64,000 nt of DNA from JAGVSZ01 sp019137045 (GTDB lineage: Bacteria; Pseudomonadota; Gammaproteobacteria; Burkholderiales; SG8-39), in NCBI GenBank assembly GCA_046347635.1, contig JAXMFT010000001.1, positions 248,001 to 312,000 of the forward strand, given 5' to 3'. The position numbers were made by a program, and so were the translations under genes. Numbering within the stretch: position 1 is the first letter of the stretch; every line of letters begins with the position of its first letter. The notes beneath the pieces were generated by a model. It was not told the DNA's origin and ran no database searches. It saw nothing but the letters and a program-made list of their open reading frames with translations. Positions 39,795 to 47,323 of this stretch are shown one piece after another.

Positions 39795-41525
39795 CTACAC
39801 GCTCTCGCGCACTTCGAGCACGCCGGCCGGCGTCTCGATCGGCTTCAGCGGCGCGTCCGGCGCCACGCCGAGCAGGCGCAGCGCGCCCGCCATCACCTGC
39901 GCGAACACCGGCGCGGCCACCTGCCCGCCGTAGTACTGGCCGGCGCCCGGCTCGTCGATCATGACCGCCACGACGAGGCGCGGGCGCGACAGGGGCGCGA
40001 ACCCGACGAAGCTCGAGTGGTACTTGTCCGGCGCGTAGCCGCCGTGCTCCTGCTTGTGCGCGGTGCCGGTCTTGCCGCCGACGCGGTAGCCCACGATGCG
40101 CGCGCGCGGCCCGGTGCCGCCCGGCTCGACCGCGAGCTCGAGCATGTGGCGCACCGCGGCGGCGGTCTTCGGCGACAGGACCGGCTTGCCCGCCGGCAGG
40201 GCGTCCGCCTTCGCGAGCGAGAGCGGCACCAGGTCGCCGTCGCGCGCGAAGACGGTGTAGGCGCGCGCGAGCTGGACCAGGCTCACGGAGATGCCGTGCC
40301 CGTAGGACATGGTCGCCTGCTCGATCGGGCGCCAGGTCTTGAACGGCCGCAGCTTCCCGCCCGACTCGCCGGGGAAGCCGAGCCGCGGGGGCGTGCCGAG
40401 GCCGATGTCGTCGAACATCCCCCAGATCTCCTCGGCCGGCAGGGCGAGCGCGATCTTCGCCGCGCCCACGTTCGAGGACTTCTGGATCACCTGCTCGACG
40501 GTGAGCGCGCCCGCGGGGTGCGCGTCGCGGATGGTGGCCGGCCCGATGGTGAGCGAGCCGGGCGCGGTCTGGATCAGCGTGCCCGGCGTCCACCTGCCCG
40601 TCTCGAGCGCGAGCGCGACCGTGAACGGCTTCAGCGTGGAACCCGGCTCGAACTGGTCGGTGACCGCGCGGTTGCGCACCTGCTCGCCGCTGACGCGCGC
40701 GCGGTTGTTGGGGTTGTAGGAGGGCAGGTTCGCGAGCGCGAGCAGCTCGCCGGTGGCGACGTCGAGCACGACGATGCCGCCGCCCCGGGCGCGGTGCGCC
40801 GCGACGGCGCGCTTCAGCTCGCCGTAGGCGAGGCTCTGGATGCGGGCATCGAGCGCGAGCACCACGTCGCGGCCGTCGCGCGCGGCGCGCACGCTCTCCA
40901 CGTCCTCGACGATCTGCCCGAGGCGGTCCTTGATGACGCGCCGGCTTCCCGCGCGGCCGGCGAGCGTCTCCTGGAACGCGAGCTCGATTCCCTCCTGTCC
41001 CACCTCGTCCACGTCGGTGAAGCCGACGACGTGCGCGGTCGCCTCGCCTGCCGGGTAATAGCGGCGGTACTCCCTGCTCTGGTAGATCCCCGGCAGCTTC
41101 AGCGCGGCCACCTGGTCGGCGATCTCGGGCGGCACCTGCCGTTTGAGGTAGACGAAGTCGCGCGCGGTGCCGGCGAGGCGCTGCGCGAGCTCCGTGCGCG
41201 GCAGCGCGAGCGTCCGCGCGAGCGTCTCCACCTGCTTCGTCGTCAGCGTCGCGTCCTCCGGTATCGCCCAGATGGATTTGACCGGCGTCGAAACCGCGAG
41301 TGCCTCGCCGTTGCGATCGAGGATGCGGCCGCGCACCGCGGGGATCTCGAGCGTGCGGCTGTAGCGCGATTCGCCCTTCGCGCGCAGGAAGTCGTGGTTC
41401 CAGCCCTGGAGGTAGACCGCGCGGCCGACGAGCACCGCGAACGCGGCGCCGAGGGCGCCGATCACGACCCGCACCCGCCACGGCGGGAAGGTGGGCGCGA
41501 GGACCGGGGAGTCGGCGAACTTCAT
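39795..41525 (-). CDS. ftsI: Septal transpeptidase FtsI (PBP3)
   Basis: FtsI cross-links septal peptidoglycan. The 576-residue protein has one N-terminal membrane helix (about 20-40), a pedestal domain with R-G-x-I-x-D-R-N-G near 53, and the transpeptidase domain with catalytic S-T-L-K (about 300), S-S-N near 355 and K-T-G-T-A near 490. The ATG overlaps the ftsL stop (ATGA). It is a monofunctional class B protein and partner of FtsW. Confidence 0.97.
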   Translation of the reverse strand: MKFADSPVLAPTFPPWRVRVVIGALGAAFAVLVGRAVYLQGWNHDFLRAKGESRYSRTLEIPAVRGRILDRNGEALAVSTPVKSIWAIPEDATLTTKQVETLARTLALPRTELAQRLAGTARDFVYLKRQVPPEIADQVAALKLPGIYQSREYRRYYPAGEATAHVVGFTDVDEVGQEGIELAFQETLAGRAGSRRVIKDRLGQIVEDVESVRAARDGRDVVLALDARIQSLAYGELKRAVAAHRARGGGIVVLDVATGELLALANLPSYNPNNRARVSGEQVRNRAVTDQFEPGSTLKPFTVALALETGRWTPGTLIQTAPGSLTIGPATIRDAHPAGALTVEQVIQKSSNVGAAKIALALPAEEIWGMFDDIGLGTPPRLGFPGESGGKLRPFKTWRPIEQATMSYGHGISVSLVQLARAYTVFARDGDLVPLSLAKADALPAGKPVLSPKTAAAVRHMLELAVEPGGTGPRARIVGYRVGGKTGTAHKQEHGGYAPDKYHSSFVGFAPLSRPRLVVAVMIDEPGAGQYYGGQVAAPVFAQVMAGALRLLGVAPDAPLKPIETPAGVLEVRESV

Positions 41526-41800
41526 TCCGCGGCCTCGCGCGCCGGCGCGGCGAGCTGGAGGCGCCTGACCCCCGGGGGCTGCATGCGCAGCCGCTCGCGC
41601 GCGGACTTCTCGACGCGGGCGGGCGTCGCCCAGGTGCTCGCCTCGAGCTGGAGCTGGCCGTACTCGACCTCGAGCGCCTGCGCGCGCGCCTGCTCGCGCT
41701 CGAGCGCCGCCCAGAGCTTGCGCGCCTGGTGCTGGGAAGTCACGAGACCGAGCGCGCAGGCGGCCAGCACGGCGAGGAGGAGGAGGTTGAGCCGGGCCAT
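41522..41800 (-). CDS. ftsL: Cell division protein FtsL
   Basis: FtsL forms a complex with FtsB and FtsQ that activates FtsWI. The 92-residue bitopic protein has a membrane helix at about 4-22, a heptad-rich coiled coil (about 25-60; L-E-R-E-Q-A-R-A-Q-A-L-E-V-E) and the typical A-R-E-R-L-R-M-Q-P-P end region. It overlaps ftsI but is separated from rsmH by 116 bases, whereas the two genes usually touch. Confidence 0.92.
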   Translation of the reverse strand: MARLNLLLLAVLAACALGLVTSQHQARKLWAALEREQARAQALEVEYGQLQLEASTWATPARVEKSARERLRMQPPGVRRLQLAAPAREAAE

Positions 41801-41812
41801 CCGCCTGCGCGA

Positions 41813-41920
41813 CTACGGTTCGTGACGGGACCGATGCGGGCGGGGCAGCCCCCCCGTCCGCACTGCGCCGGATCCGGGCGCGGCGCCGCGCACGCCACGA
41901 TGTCCGCGCCAGCGCCTCAT
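41813..41920 (-). CDS. Possible 35-residue ORF in the rsmH-ftsL gap
   Basis: An ATG at 41920 overlaps the rsmH stop (ATGA), the junction normally used by ftsL, and opens 35 codons ending 12 bases before the ftsL ATG. The peptide would be Arg/Gly/His-rich (M-R-R-W-R-G-H-R-G-V). Third codon positions are less biased than in neighbouring genes (GGA, CAT, CGT, GAA), so true coding is doubtful; it may be a leftover or a coupling leader. Confidence 0.2.
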   Translation of the reverse strand: MRRWRGHRGVRGAAPGSGAVRTGGLPRPHRSRHEP

Positions 41921-42834
41921 GCGAGCTTCTCGGCCACGCGCAGGATCGCGCTGCGCGCGCGCGGGTTGACCGCCACTTCCGCGGCCGACGGACGCACCGG
42001 CCTGCCCACCAGCCTGAGCCGCGGTGATGGCATTTCCGTGGCGCGGAGCGGGAGCCGCTCGGGCACTTCGGGGCGCGCGTGCGACCGCAGGAACCGCTTC
42101 ACGATGCGGTCCTCGAGCGAGTGGAAGCTGATGACCGCGAGCCGTCCTCCCGGGCGCAGCAGTGCGAGGGCCTGGGGCAGCGCTAGCGACAATTCCTCAA
42201 GCTCCTGATTGACGTGAATCCGTAGAGCCTGGAAGGTGCGCGTCGCCGGGTTCTGCCCGACTTCACGCGTCCGGACGGCCGCAGCCACGATGCGGGCAAG
42301 TTGGACTGTGCGCTCAAGCTGCTCTCGGGTCCGAGCAGCAACAATCGCCTTTGCAATCGGGCCAGCAAACCGTTCTTCCCCATAGTTCTTGATCACTCCC
42401 CTTATTTCGGCTTCTGTCGCCCGCGCGAGCCACCCGGCCGCCGGCTCTCCTCTCCCCGGGTCCATGCGCATGTCGAGCGGCGCATCGACCCTGAAGCTGA
42501 ACCCCCGCTGCGCTTCATCCAGCTGCGGGGAGGACACGCCCAGGTCGAAGAGCACGCCGTCCACCGCCTGCACGCCTGCCCCGTCCAGCACCTCCTTCAG
42601 CTGCGCGAACCGCGCGTGGCGGACCGCGAACCGCGCGTCGTCGAGCGCGCGCGCGGCCGCGACGGCCGCCGGATCGCGATCGAGCGCGATCACCCTTCCC
42701 GCCGGGCCGAGGCGCGCGAGGATCGCGCGGCTGTGCCCGCCGCGGCCGAACGTCGCGTCCACGTAGACGCCGTCCGGCTTCAGCGCGAGGGCCTCGACCG
42801 CCTCCGCCCGGAGCACGGTCCTGTGGCTGGCCAT
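41917..42834 (-). CDS. rsmH: 16S rRNA (cytosine-1402-N4)-methyltransferase RsmH
   Basis: RsmH methylates C1402 in the ribosomal P site. The 305-residue protein starts M-A-S-H-R-T-V-L and has the SAM-binding D-A-T-F-G-R-G-G-H-S (about 27-36), F-D-L-G-V-S-S-P-Q-L-D near 99 and I-S-F-H-S-L-E-D-R near 245. The frame is open through mraZ, but ATG 42834 lies 12 bases after the mraZ stop and fits the family. Residues about 139-218 (42181-42420) are coded with unusually many A/T third positions compared with the rest. Confidence 0.97.
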   Translation of the reverse strand: MASHRTVLRAEAVEALALKPDGVYVDATFGRGGHSRAILARLGPAGRVIALDRDPAAVAAARALDDARFAVRHARFAQLKEVLDGAGVQAVDGVLFDLGVSSPQLDEAQRGFSFRVDAPLDMRMDPGRGEPAAGWLARATEAEIRGVIKNYGEERFAGPIAKAIVAARTREQLERTVQLARIVAAAVRTREVGQNPATRTFQALRIHVNQELEELSLALPQALALLRPGGRLAVISFHSLEDRIVKRFLRSHARPEVPERLPLRATEMPSPRLRLVGRPVRPSAAEVAVNPRARSAILRVAEKLA

Positions 42835-42845
42835 CGCTCGCCCCG

Positions 42846-43289
42846 CTACAGCGAGAAGTTCTCCGTTCCGGGCGGCGGGGTCGTTCCCGCCATCGCCAGC
42901 GCGTCGCCGAGCTTCTTCTCCCAGAGCCCGACGTCCCAGATCTCGAAATGGCTGCCCTGCCCGACGATCGTCACGGTCTTCTTCAGGTCGGCGAACTTCC
43001 GCAGGGCGGGCGAAACGAGGATGCGGCCCGAACCGTCGAGCTCGAGCTCTTCCGCGAAGCCGACGACGAGCCGCTGCCACCACCGCGCCTGCTCGTTGAA
43101 GCTGGAGAGGGTGGAAATGCGCGCGCTGATCGGTGCGAAGGCGGCTTTCGGGTAGAGGAGCAGGCAGCGGTCGGGGTGCGCCGTCAAAACGATGCCCCCG
43201 GTGCCCGAAGTGAGCGCTTCCCGATGCCGCGTGGGAATCGAGAGCCTGCCCTTCGGGTCGAGACTGATCTCGGCCGCTCCCTGAAACAC
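42846..43289 (-). CDS. mraZ: Transcriptional regulator MraZ
   Basis: MraZ is an AbrB-like protein that binds repeats upstream of its own gene and represses the cell-wall and division cluster. The 147-residue product has two SpoVT/AbrB-type halves with D-P-K-G-R-L-S-I-P near 11-19 and D-G-S-G-R-I-L-V-S near 87-95. The start is a GTG four bases after GGAGGAG. An ATG in another frame lies between them at 43293. Binding boxes and a promoter are visible upstream. Confidence 0.97.
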   Translation of the reverse strand: MFQGAAEISLDPKGRLSIPTRHREALTSGTGGIVLTAHPDRCLLLYPKAAFAPISARISTLSSFNEQARWWQRLVVGFAEELELDGSGRILVSPALRKFADLKKTVTIVGQGSHFEIWDVGLWEKKLGDALAMAGTTPPPGTENFSL

Positions 43290-43320
43290 TCATCTCCTCC
43301 GTGGTGGCGTTGGATGGCGA

Positions 43321-43360
43321 TTTTCGCCCTCTTTTCCCACGAAATTACACTTTTCGCCAC
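43321..43360 (-). promoter_or_regulatory. MraZ-type repeat boxes
   Basis: On the minus strand four 10-base steps can be read from 43360 down: GTGGCGAAAA, GTGTAATTTC, GTGGGAAAAG, AGGGCGAAAA. MraZ is known to bind short TGGGN repeats spaced ten bases apart upstream of mraZ. The third unit matches best and the second least. The boxes begin at the end of the -10 and cover the start-site region, a position suited to repression. Confidence 0.75.
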
Positions 43361-43387
43361 TTTAGAGGAGGTTTTTCGGGGGGTCAA
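43359..43387 (-). promoter_or_regulatory. Promoter of the mra/dcw cluster
   Basis: TTGACC (43387-43382, five of six) and TAAAGT (43364-43359, four of six) are separated by 17 bases on the minus strand. Transcription would begin near 43352, inside the MraZ boxes, giving a leader of about 63 bases. All genes from mraZ toward lpxC follow on the same strand with little spacing. Confidence 0.7.
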
Positions 43388-43906
43388 GGCAAGAGCGTGA
43401 TTTATTTAACTACGACAAGGACTTAAGGTGATTTCGAATAAGTCTCATAAAAAAGAAAGAGATAGCGAAGAAATCAGAAGTTCTTTGTGAGATTTTGGAA
43501 AACTGGCCCTTCGGAACTCGCGTGGATCGGGGGATTGAGCGCCTTGGTGGCGTCCCACTTTCGCGCGCGAACACTCAATCTCGCGCCGTGTGCGACTGGC
43601 GCGATGTAGAGACACGCGGCGCGCGCGCACGCCGTTCCACCTAGCGGATGCACGGCGCTGCTGCGCGCCCGATCCGGCGGCGACGATCGTCAACGATTGT
43701 CAGAGCGGTGCGCTTTAGTCGCGCCCGGACGGGCCCGACGTTGTGACGCGCGCTCGCGCTTCGTATCTTTCGCAGCGCGAGCGCAAGGAAAGCGCGGCCG
43801 GCACGACGTTGGTGCCGCGGCCGCCCGCTCCCCGCCTCGCACACCGCACGACTCGAAGGAGCGCACGAAATGTCACGCAGGGTCGGTCTCGGTCAGGAGC
43901 GCGTCC

Positions 43907-44206
43907 ATGGTTGACGCGCTCCCGAACGTCATGCTGCTGGTGGCCGCGGCCGCGCTGCTGGCGCTGCTCTGGCGCCAGCTCCGGCGGCACGCCCTCCTGC
44001 GCCAGGCGGAGCGCATCTCGCGCTCCATCGGCAACGGCGAGGCCGACGGCGGCGACCGCCGCTTCCGGCAGCTCCTCGCGGCCTATCGCCTGGCGCGCGC
44101 GAAGTCCGGTCTCGCCGGCGGCGTGAACCTGTACCCGGCGGCCGAGGCGCTCGTGTCCGAGTTCCGCCTGCGGCAACTCGAGCGGCGGAGCCCGTCCTAC
44201 TCCTGA
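43907..44206 (+). CDS. Hypothetical small membrane-anchored protein
   Basis: The family is not recognised. The 99-residue product has one N-terminal hydrophobic segment (about 5-22, V-M-L-L-V-A-A-A-A-L-L-A-L-L-W) followed by an Arg-rich, helical cytoplasmic part ending R-R-S-P-S-Y-S. ATG 43907 is chosen because AGGAG sits seven bases upstream and the hydrophobic segment then lies at the N-terminus. It is alone between the AT-rich island and the PEP-CTERM gene. Confidence 0.6.
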   Translation: MVDALPNVMLLVAAAALLALLWRQLRRHALLRQAERISRSIGNGEADGGDRRFRQLLAAYRLARAKSGLAGGVNLYPAAEALVSEFRLRQLERRSPSYS

Positions 44207-44349
44207 GGCCGCGCCCCCGCGGCGTCAGGCGCGCTCGACCACGAGGGCGAACCGGAGCGTCAAGACTCGCGTCGGCAGGCTTTACAAAGCGGCGCGCGCC
44301 GGTCGCGCACGCCGTCAATCCTCCATTACGCATCAACACGTTACGAAAC

Positions 44350-44365
44350 CGGCGCAGAACTTGCT
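44350..44365 (+). promoter_or_regulatory. Candidate sigma-54 (-24/-12) promoter
   Basis: The sequence CGGCGCAGAACTTGCT keeps the invariant GG, ten bases, GC spacing and the full TTGCT -12 half of the sigma-54 consensus; the -24 half matches in four of six bases. Transcription would start near 44376, 42 bases before the PEP-CTERM ATG. Published work on Zoogloea shows that PEP-CTERM genes can depend on RpoN with PrsK/PrsR, which agrees with this reading. Confidence 0.45.
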
Positions 44366-44417
44366 CGGTCGGCATCCGAACGCGTATTCAAGCCAGAATC
44401 CCAACGGAGGAAGCGCA

Positions 44418-45251
44418 ATGAAATCCTGGATCCGGTCCGCCTTCGCTGCTGCCGCAGCGCTCCTGGCGACGCACGCCGGCGCCGCAGTCGTGATCAGCTA
44501 CCCGGATTTCTCGAGCGTCGCGGGGCTGACGATCAACGGCAATGCCGCGCAGGTCGGTAGCGTCTTGCGCGTCACGCCCGCCGCGTTCGGCCAGGCGGGC
44601 AGCGCTTTTTCGACCAATACCGTCTCGCTCGCGTCCGGGGCGTCGTTCAGCACCTTTTTCCGCTTCCGGTTCACCAATCCAGGCGGTGCCTGCGATGGCT
44701 TCGGCGGCTGTGGCGCCGACGGCTTGGTCTTTGTCGTGCAGACGCAGGCCAATAACGTAGGCGGTGCGGGCGGCGGCATCGGTTATCAAGGAATCCTCAA
44801 CAGTGTCGGCATCGAGTTCGACAACTGGTGGAACGGCGAGGTCGGCGACGTCAACAGCAATCATGCTGGGATCGATTTGAACGGTAGCGTGACGTCGGTG
44901 CAGCAGATTTCGCTCTCCGAAGCGGACATGAACGATGGCGATGTCTGGAACGCGTGGGTTGACTACGACAGCAGCAGCCAGCTGCTCGAGGTGCGCGCCA
45001 CCCGGTCGGTCGTGCGTCCGGCCGCGCCCTTGCTGTCGCACTCGGTGAATCTGGCGACGGTGCTCGGCTCGACCAACGCGTTCGTCGGTTTCACCTCGGG
45101 CACGGGAGCGGCGTTCGCCAACCACGACGTGCTGTCGTGGCAGCTGAACGACAACTTCAGCCCGATCGGGACGACTCCGGAGCCGGGCGCGCTCGCGCTG
45201 CTCGGCCTCGGCCTCGCCGGCCTCGCGGCCTTCCGGCGCCGCAGGCAGTAG
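44418..45251 (+). CDS. PEP-CTERM protein with an L-type lectin-like domain
   Basis: This 277-residue secreted protein has a signal peptide (1-22, K-S-W-I-R-S then an Ala/Leu core), a beta-rich domain (about 25-245) with I-E-F-D-N-W-W-N-G-E and N-S-N-H-A-G-I-D, which look like the Ca-binding loop of legume-type lectins, and the sorting tail: P-E-P near 254, a hydrophobic helix and R-R-R-R-Q. PEP-CTERM tails are processed by exosortase and link to exopolysaccharide export; no exosortase gene is in the window. GGAGG precedes the ATG. Base composition is slightly less GC-rich than neighbours. Confidence 0.88.
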   Translation: MKSWIRSAFAAAAALLATHAGAAVVISYPDFSSVAGLTINGNAAQVGSVLRVTPAAFGQAGSAFSTNTVSLASGASFSTFFRFRFTNPGGACDGFGGCGADGLVFVVQTQANNVGGAGGGIGYQGILNSVGIEFDNWWNGEVGDVNSNHAGIDLNGSVTSVQQISLSEADMNDGDVWNAWVDYDSSSQLLEVRATRSVVRPAAPLLSHSVNLATVLGSTNAFVGFTSGTGAAFANHDVLSWQLNDNFSPIGTTPEPGALALLGLGLAGLAAFRRRRQ

Positions 45252-45267
45252 CCCGCTTGCGCAAACG

Positions 45268-45293
45268 GAAAGCCCCGCCGCGGCGGGGCTTTC
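45268..45293. terminator. Strong bidirectional terminator
   Basis: A perfect 12-base stem GAAAGCCCCGCC / GGCGGGGCTTTC (45268-45279 and 45282-45293) with a two-base centre ends in TTTC on the plus strand and is followed by GTCTTGT; on the minus strand it ends TTTC and CGTTT. It lies between the convergent PEP-CTERM and thiolase genes and could serve both. Confidence 0.85.
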
Positions 45294-45335
45294 GTCTTGT
45301 GCGGTTGTTCGTCAGCCGCGATTCGCAACGCCCGT

Positions 45336-46541
45336 TCAGCAGCGCTCGATCACGAGCGCGATGCCCTGCCCCACCCCGATGCACATCGTGCAGAGCGCGT
45401 AGCGCCCCTTCACCCGCTCCAGCTGATTCACCGCCGTGGTCACCAGCCGGGCCCCCGACGCCCCCAGCGGGTGCCCGATCGCGATCGCGCCCCCGTTCGG
45501 GTTCACGCGCGGATCGTCGTCCGCGAGCCCGAAGTCCCGCGTCACCGCCAGCCCCTGCGCCGCGAACGCCTCGTTCAGCTCGATCACGTCCATCTGCCCG
45601 ATCGTCAGCCCCAGCCGCGCCAGCAGCTTCCGGGACGCCGGCGCCGGCCCGAACCCCATGATGCGCGGCGCGAGGCCCGCCACCGCCGCCCCGAGCACGC
45701 GCGCGCGCAGCCGCAACCCGTGCTTCTTCGCCGCCGCTTCCGACGCGAGGAGGAGCGCGCACGACCCGTCGTTCACGCCCGAGGCGTTGCCCGCCGTCAC
45801 CGTGCCGTCCGACTTCACCACGCCCTTCAGCTTCGCGAGCTGTTCCATCGTCGTCTCCGGGCGCGGATGCTCGTCCGTGTCGAAGACCTTGGGATCGCCC
45901 TTCTTCTGCGCGAGCGTCACCGGCGCGATCTCGCGCCGGAAGAACCCGTCCTTGTGCGCGGCCGCCCAGCGCTGCTGGCTGCGCAGCGCGAACGCATCCT
46001 GGGCGGCGCGCGCGACCCCGAATTGCGCGGCGACGTTCTCCGCCGTCTCCGGCATCGAGTCGATGCCGTACTTCTCCTTCAGCAGCGGGTTGACGAACCG
46101 CCATCCGATGGTGGTGTCGTAGATCGCCGCGCTGCGCGCGAAGGCGCTGTCCGCCTTTCCCATGACGAACGGCGCGCGCGTCATGCTCTCCACCCCGCCC
46201 GCGATCGCGAGCGCCATCTCGCCGGTCCTGATCGCGCGCGCCGCGAGCGCGGTCGCATCCAGGCTCGACCCGCACAACCGGTTCACGGTCGCGCCCGGGA
46301 TCTCCTGCGGCAGCCCCGCGAGCAGCAGCGCCATGCGCGCCACGTTGCGGTTGTCCTCCCCCGCCTGGTTCGCGCACCCGTACACCACGTCGTCGAGCGC
46401 ACCCCAGTCCACCTCGCGGTTGCGCGCCATGAGCGCCTTGAGCGGCAGCGCCGCGAGGTCGTCCGTGCGGACGCCCGCGAGCGCGCCGCCATAGCGCCCG
46501 ATCGGGGTGCGGATCGCGTCGCAGATGAAAGCTTCGGCCAT
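45336..46541 (-). CDS. pcaF: Thiolase, 3-oxoadipyl-CoA thiolase (PcaF/PaaJ) type
   Basis: The 401-residue enzyme cleaves 3-oxoadipyl-CoA to succinyl-CoA and acetyl-CoA in beta-ketoadipate or phenylacetate breakdown. Catalytic Cys is in N-R-L-C-G-S-S (about 91), followed by G-G-V-E-S-M-T, the His in G-H-P-L-G-A-S-G-A-R near 357 and the second Cys in C-T-M-C-I-G-V-G-Q-G-I-A-L near 389. The opening E-A-F-I-C-D-A-I-R-T-P-I-G-R-Y-G-G is typical of PcaF. No other pca or paa gene is adjacent, so a general acyl-CoA thiolase role remains possible. Confidence 0.88.
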   Translation of the reverse strand: MAEAFICDAIRTPIGRYGGALAGVRTDDLAALPLKALMARNREVDWGALDDVVYGCANQAGEDNRNVARMALLLAGLPQEIPGATVNRLCGSSLDATALAARAIRTGEMALAIAGGVESMTRAPFVMGKADSAFARSAAIYDTTIGWRFVNPLLKEKYGIDSMPETAENVAAQFGVARAAQDAFALRSQQRWAAAHKDGFFRREIAPVTLAQKKGDPKVFDTDEHPRPETTMEQLAKLKGVVKSDGTVTAGNASGVNDGSCALLLASEAAAKKHGLRLRARVLGAAVAGLAPRIMGFGPAPASRKLLARLGLTIGQMDVIELNEAFAAQGLAVTRDFGLADDDPRVNPNGGAIAIGHPLGASGARLVTTAVNQLERVKGRYALCTMCIGVGQGIALVIERC

Positions 46542-46587
46542 GTCAACGTCCTCGCTGTGGACTCGGCGCCAATTCTCCCACGCGCGC

Positions 46588-47166
46588 TCACTCCCCGAAG
46601 CCGAGCGGCGGCGCGGCGATACCCGCGATCCGCTGCAGCAGCCGGTCGAACTCGCCCGCGCTCCCGTCCGCGAACCCGGGGTCGCGGTGCGCCGCGAAAG
46701 CGCCGTGGATGGCGGCCCAGTCGCTCGCCTCGAGCGTGCGCTCGGCGAGCGGCAGCAGCTCGCGCTCCTCCCTGCGCATGTGGGCGAGGTACTCGTGCGC
46801 GAAGGTGCGCACCGCCTCCTTGAACGCGGCCGTGCTCCCCAGCACGCCCGCCTCGAGGCGGTTGAGCGCGGTCGTGAGCGCGTGCAGGCGCGCCTCGCCG
46901 CGCGCGTGCTCCGCCTCCAGGCCCGCGATCAGCGCGTTCGCCTCCGCCGTGCGCGCGCGCACGCGCGCGAACAGCTCGCGGTCCTCGGCCGGGTGGTGCA
47001 GGCGCTCCGGATACTCCCGGATGTAGTAGAGGATCGCGTGCAGCAGCCGGAAGTCGGGCGGGCGGCCGGGCGCGTCGACGCCCTCGGCGAGGTACTCCAG
47101 GGCGTGGATCACCGCGAAGATCGAGCGGTGCTCGTCCCGGATGACCTGGATCGCTGCGGTTTTCAT
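46588..47166 (-). CDS. Hemerythrin-domain protein
   Basis: The 192-residue cytoplasmic protein has the four-helix hemerythrin pattern of iron ligands: R-D-E-H-R-S near 12, H-H-P-A-E-D-R-E-L near 56, and H-E-Y-L-A-H-M-R-R-E-E-R-E-L-L-P near 127-142. Such proteins bind O2 or NO or help repair iron centres. ATG 47166 is selected because the ligand-bearing helix begins shortly after it. It lies 46 bases upstream of the thiolase on the same strand and could be in one unit. Confidence 0.87.
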   Translation of the reverse strand: MKTAAIQVIRDEHRSIFAVIHALEYLAEGVDAPGRPPDFRLLHAILYYIREYPERLHHPAEDRELFARVRARTAEANALIAGLEAEHARGEARLHALTTALNRLEAGVLGSTAAFKEAVRTFAHEYLAHMRREERELLPLAERTLEASDWAAIHGAFAAHRDPGFADGSAGEFDRLLQRIAGIAAPPLGFGE

Positions 47167-47323
47167 CGGCGGCTTCCCGGAAGGCGGCGCGGACCCCTCC
47201 CGCACCGGTCGCAAGGCTAAGCCCGCAGCCCGACGCCCGCAATCCCGCCCTTCGGCCGCCCGGCCGCGCACGGCGCACGGAGACCCCGGAGGGAGTCGCC
47301 CGACCGCGCGCGGACCGGACCGG

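Larger units (their letters stand above)
43290..43906. other. AT-rich intergenic island upstream of mraZ
   Basis: This 617-base stretch holds no convincing gene. Counting blocks of 60 bases, 43381-43440 has 24 G/C and 43441-43500 has 20 G/C, about 37 percent in a window near 70 percent. The AT-rich part lies directly upstream of the mraZ promoter and includes purine runs such as A-rich 43450-43460. The part from 43501 to 43906 is GC-rich and would hold the promoter of the small plus-strand gene; no clear box was found. No tRNA or terminator was recognised. Confidence 0.75.

Noticed and set aside
43290..43293. ATG four bases upstream of the mraZ GTG
   Set aside because: It is in a different frame; the GTG gives the canonical M-F-Q-G-A start.
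43445..43693. An 82-codon minus-strand frame in the AT-rich island
   Set aside because: No ribosome site, no domain, and it runs across the abrupt change in base composition.
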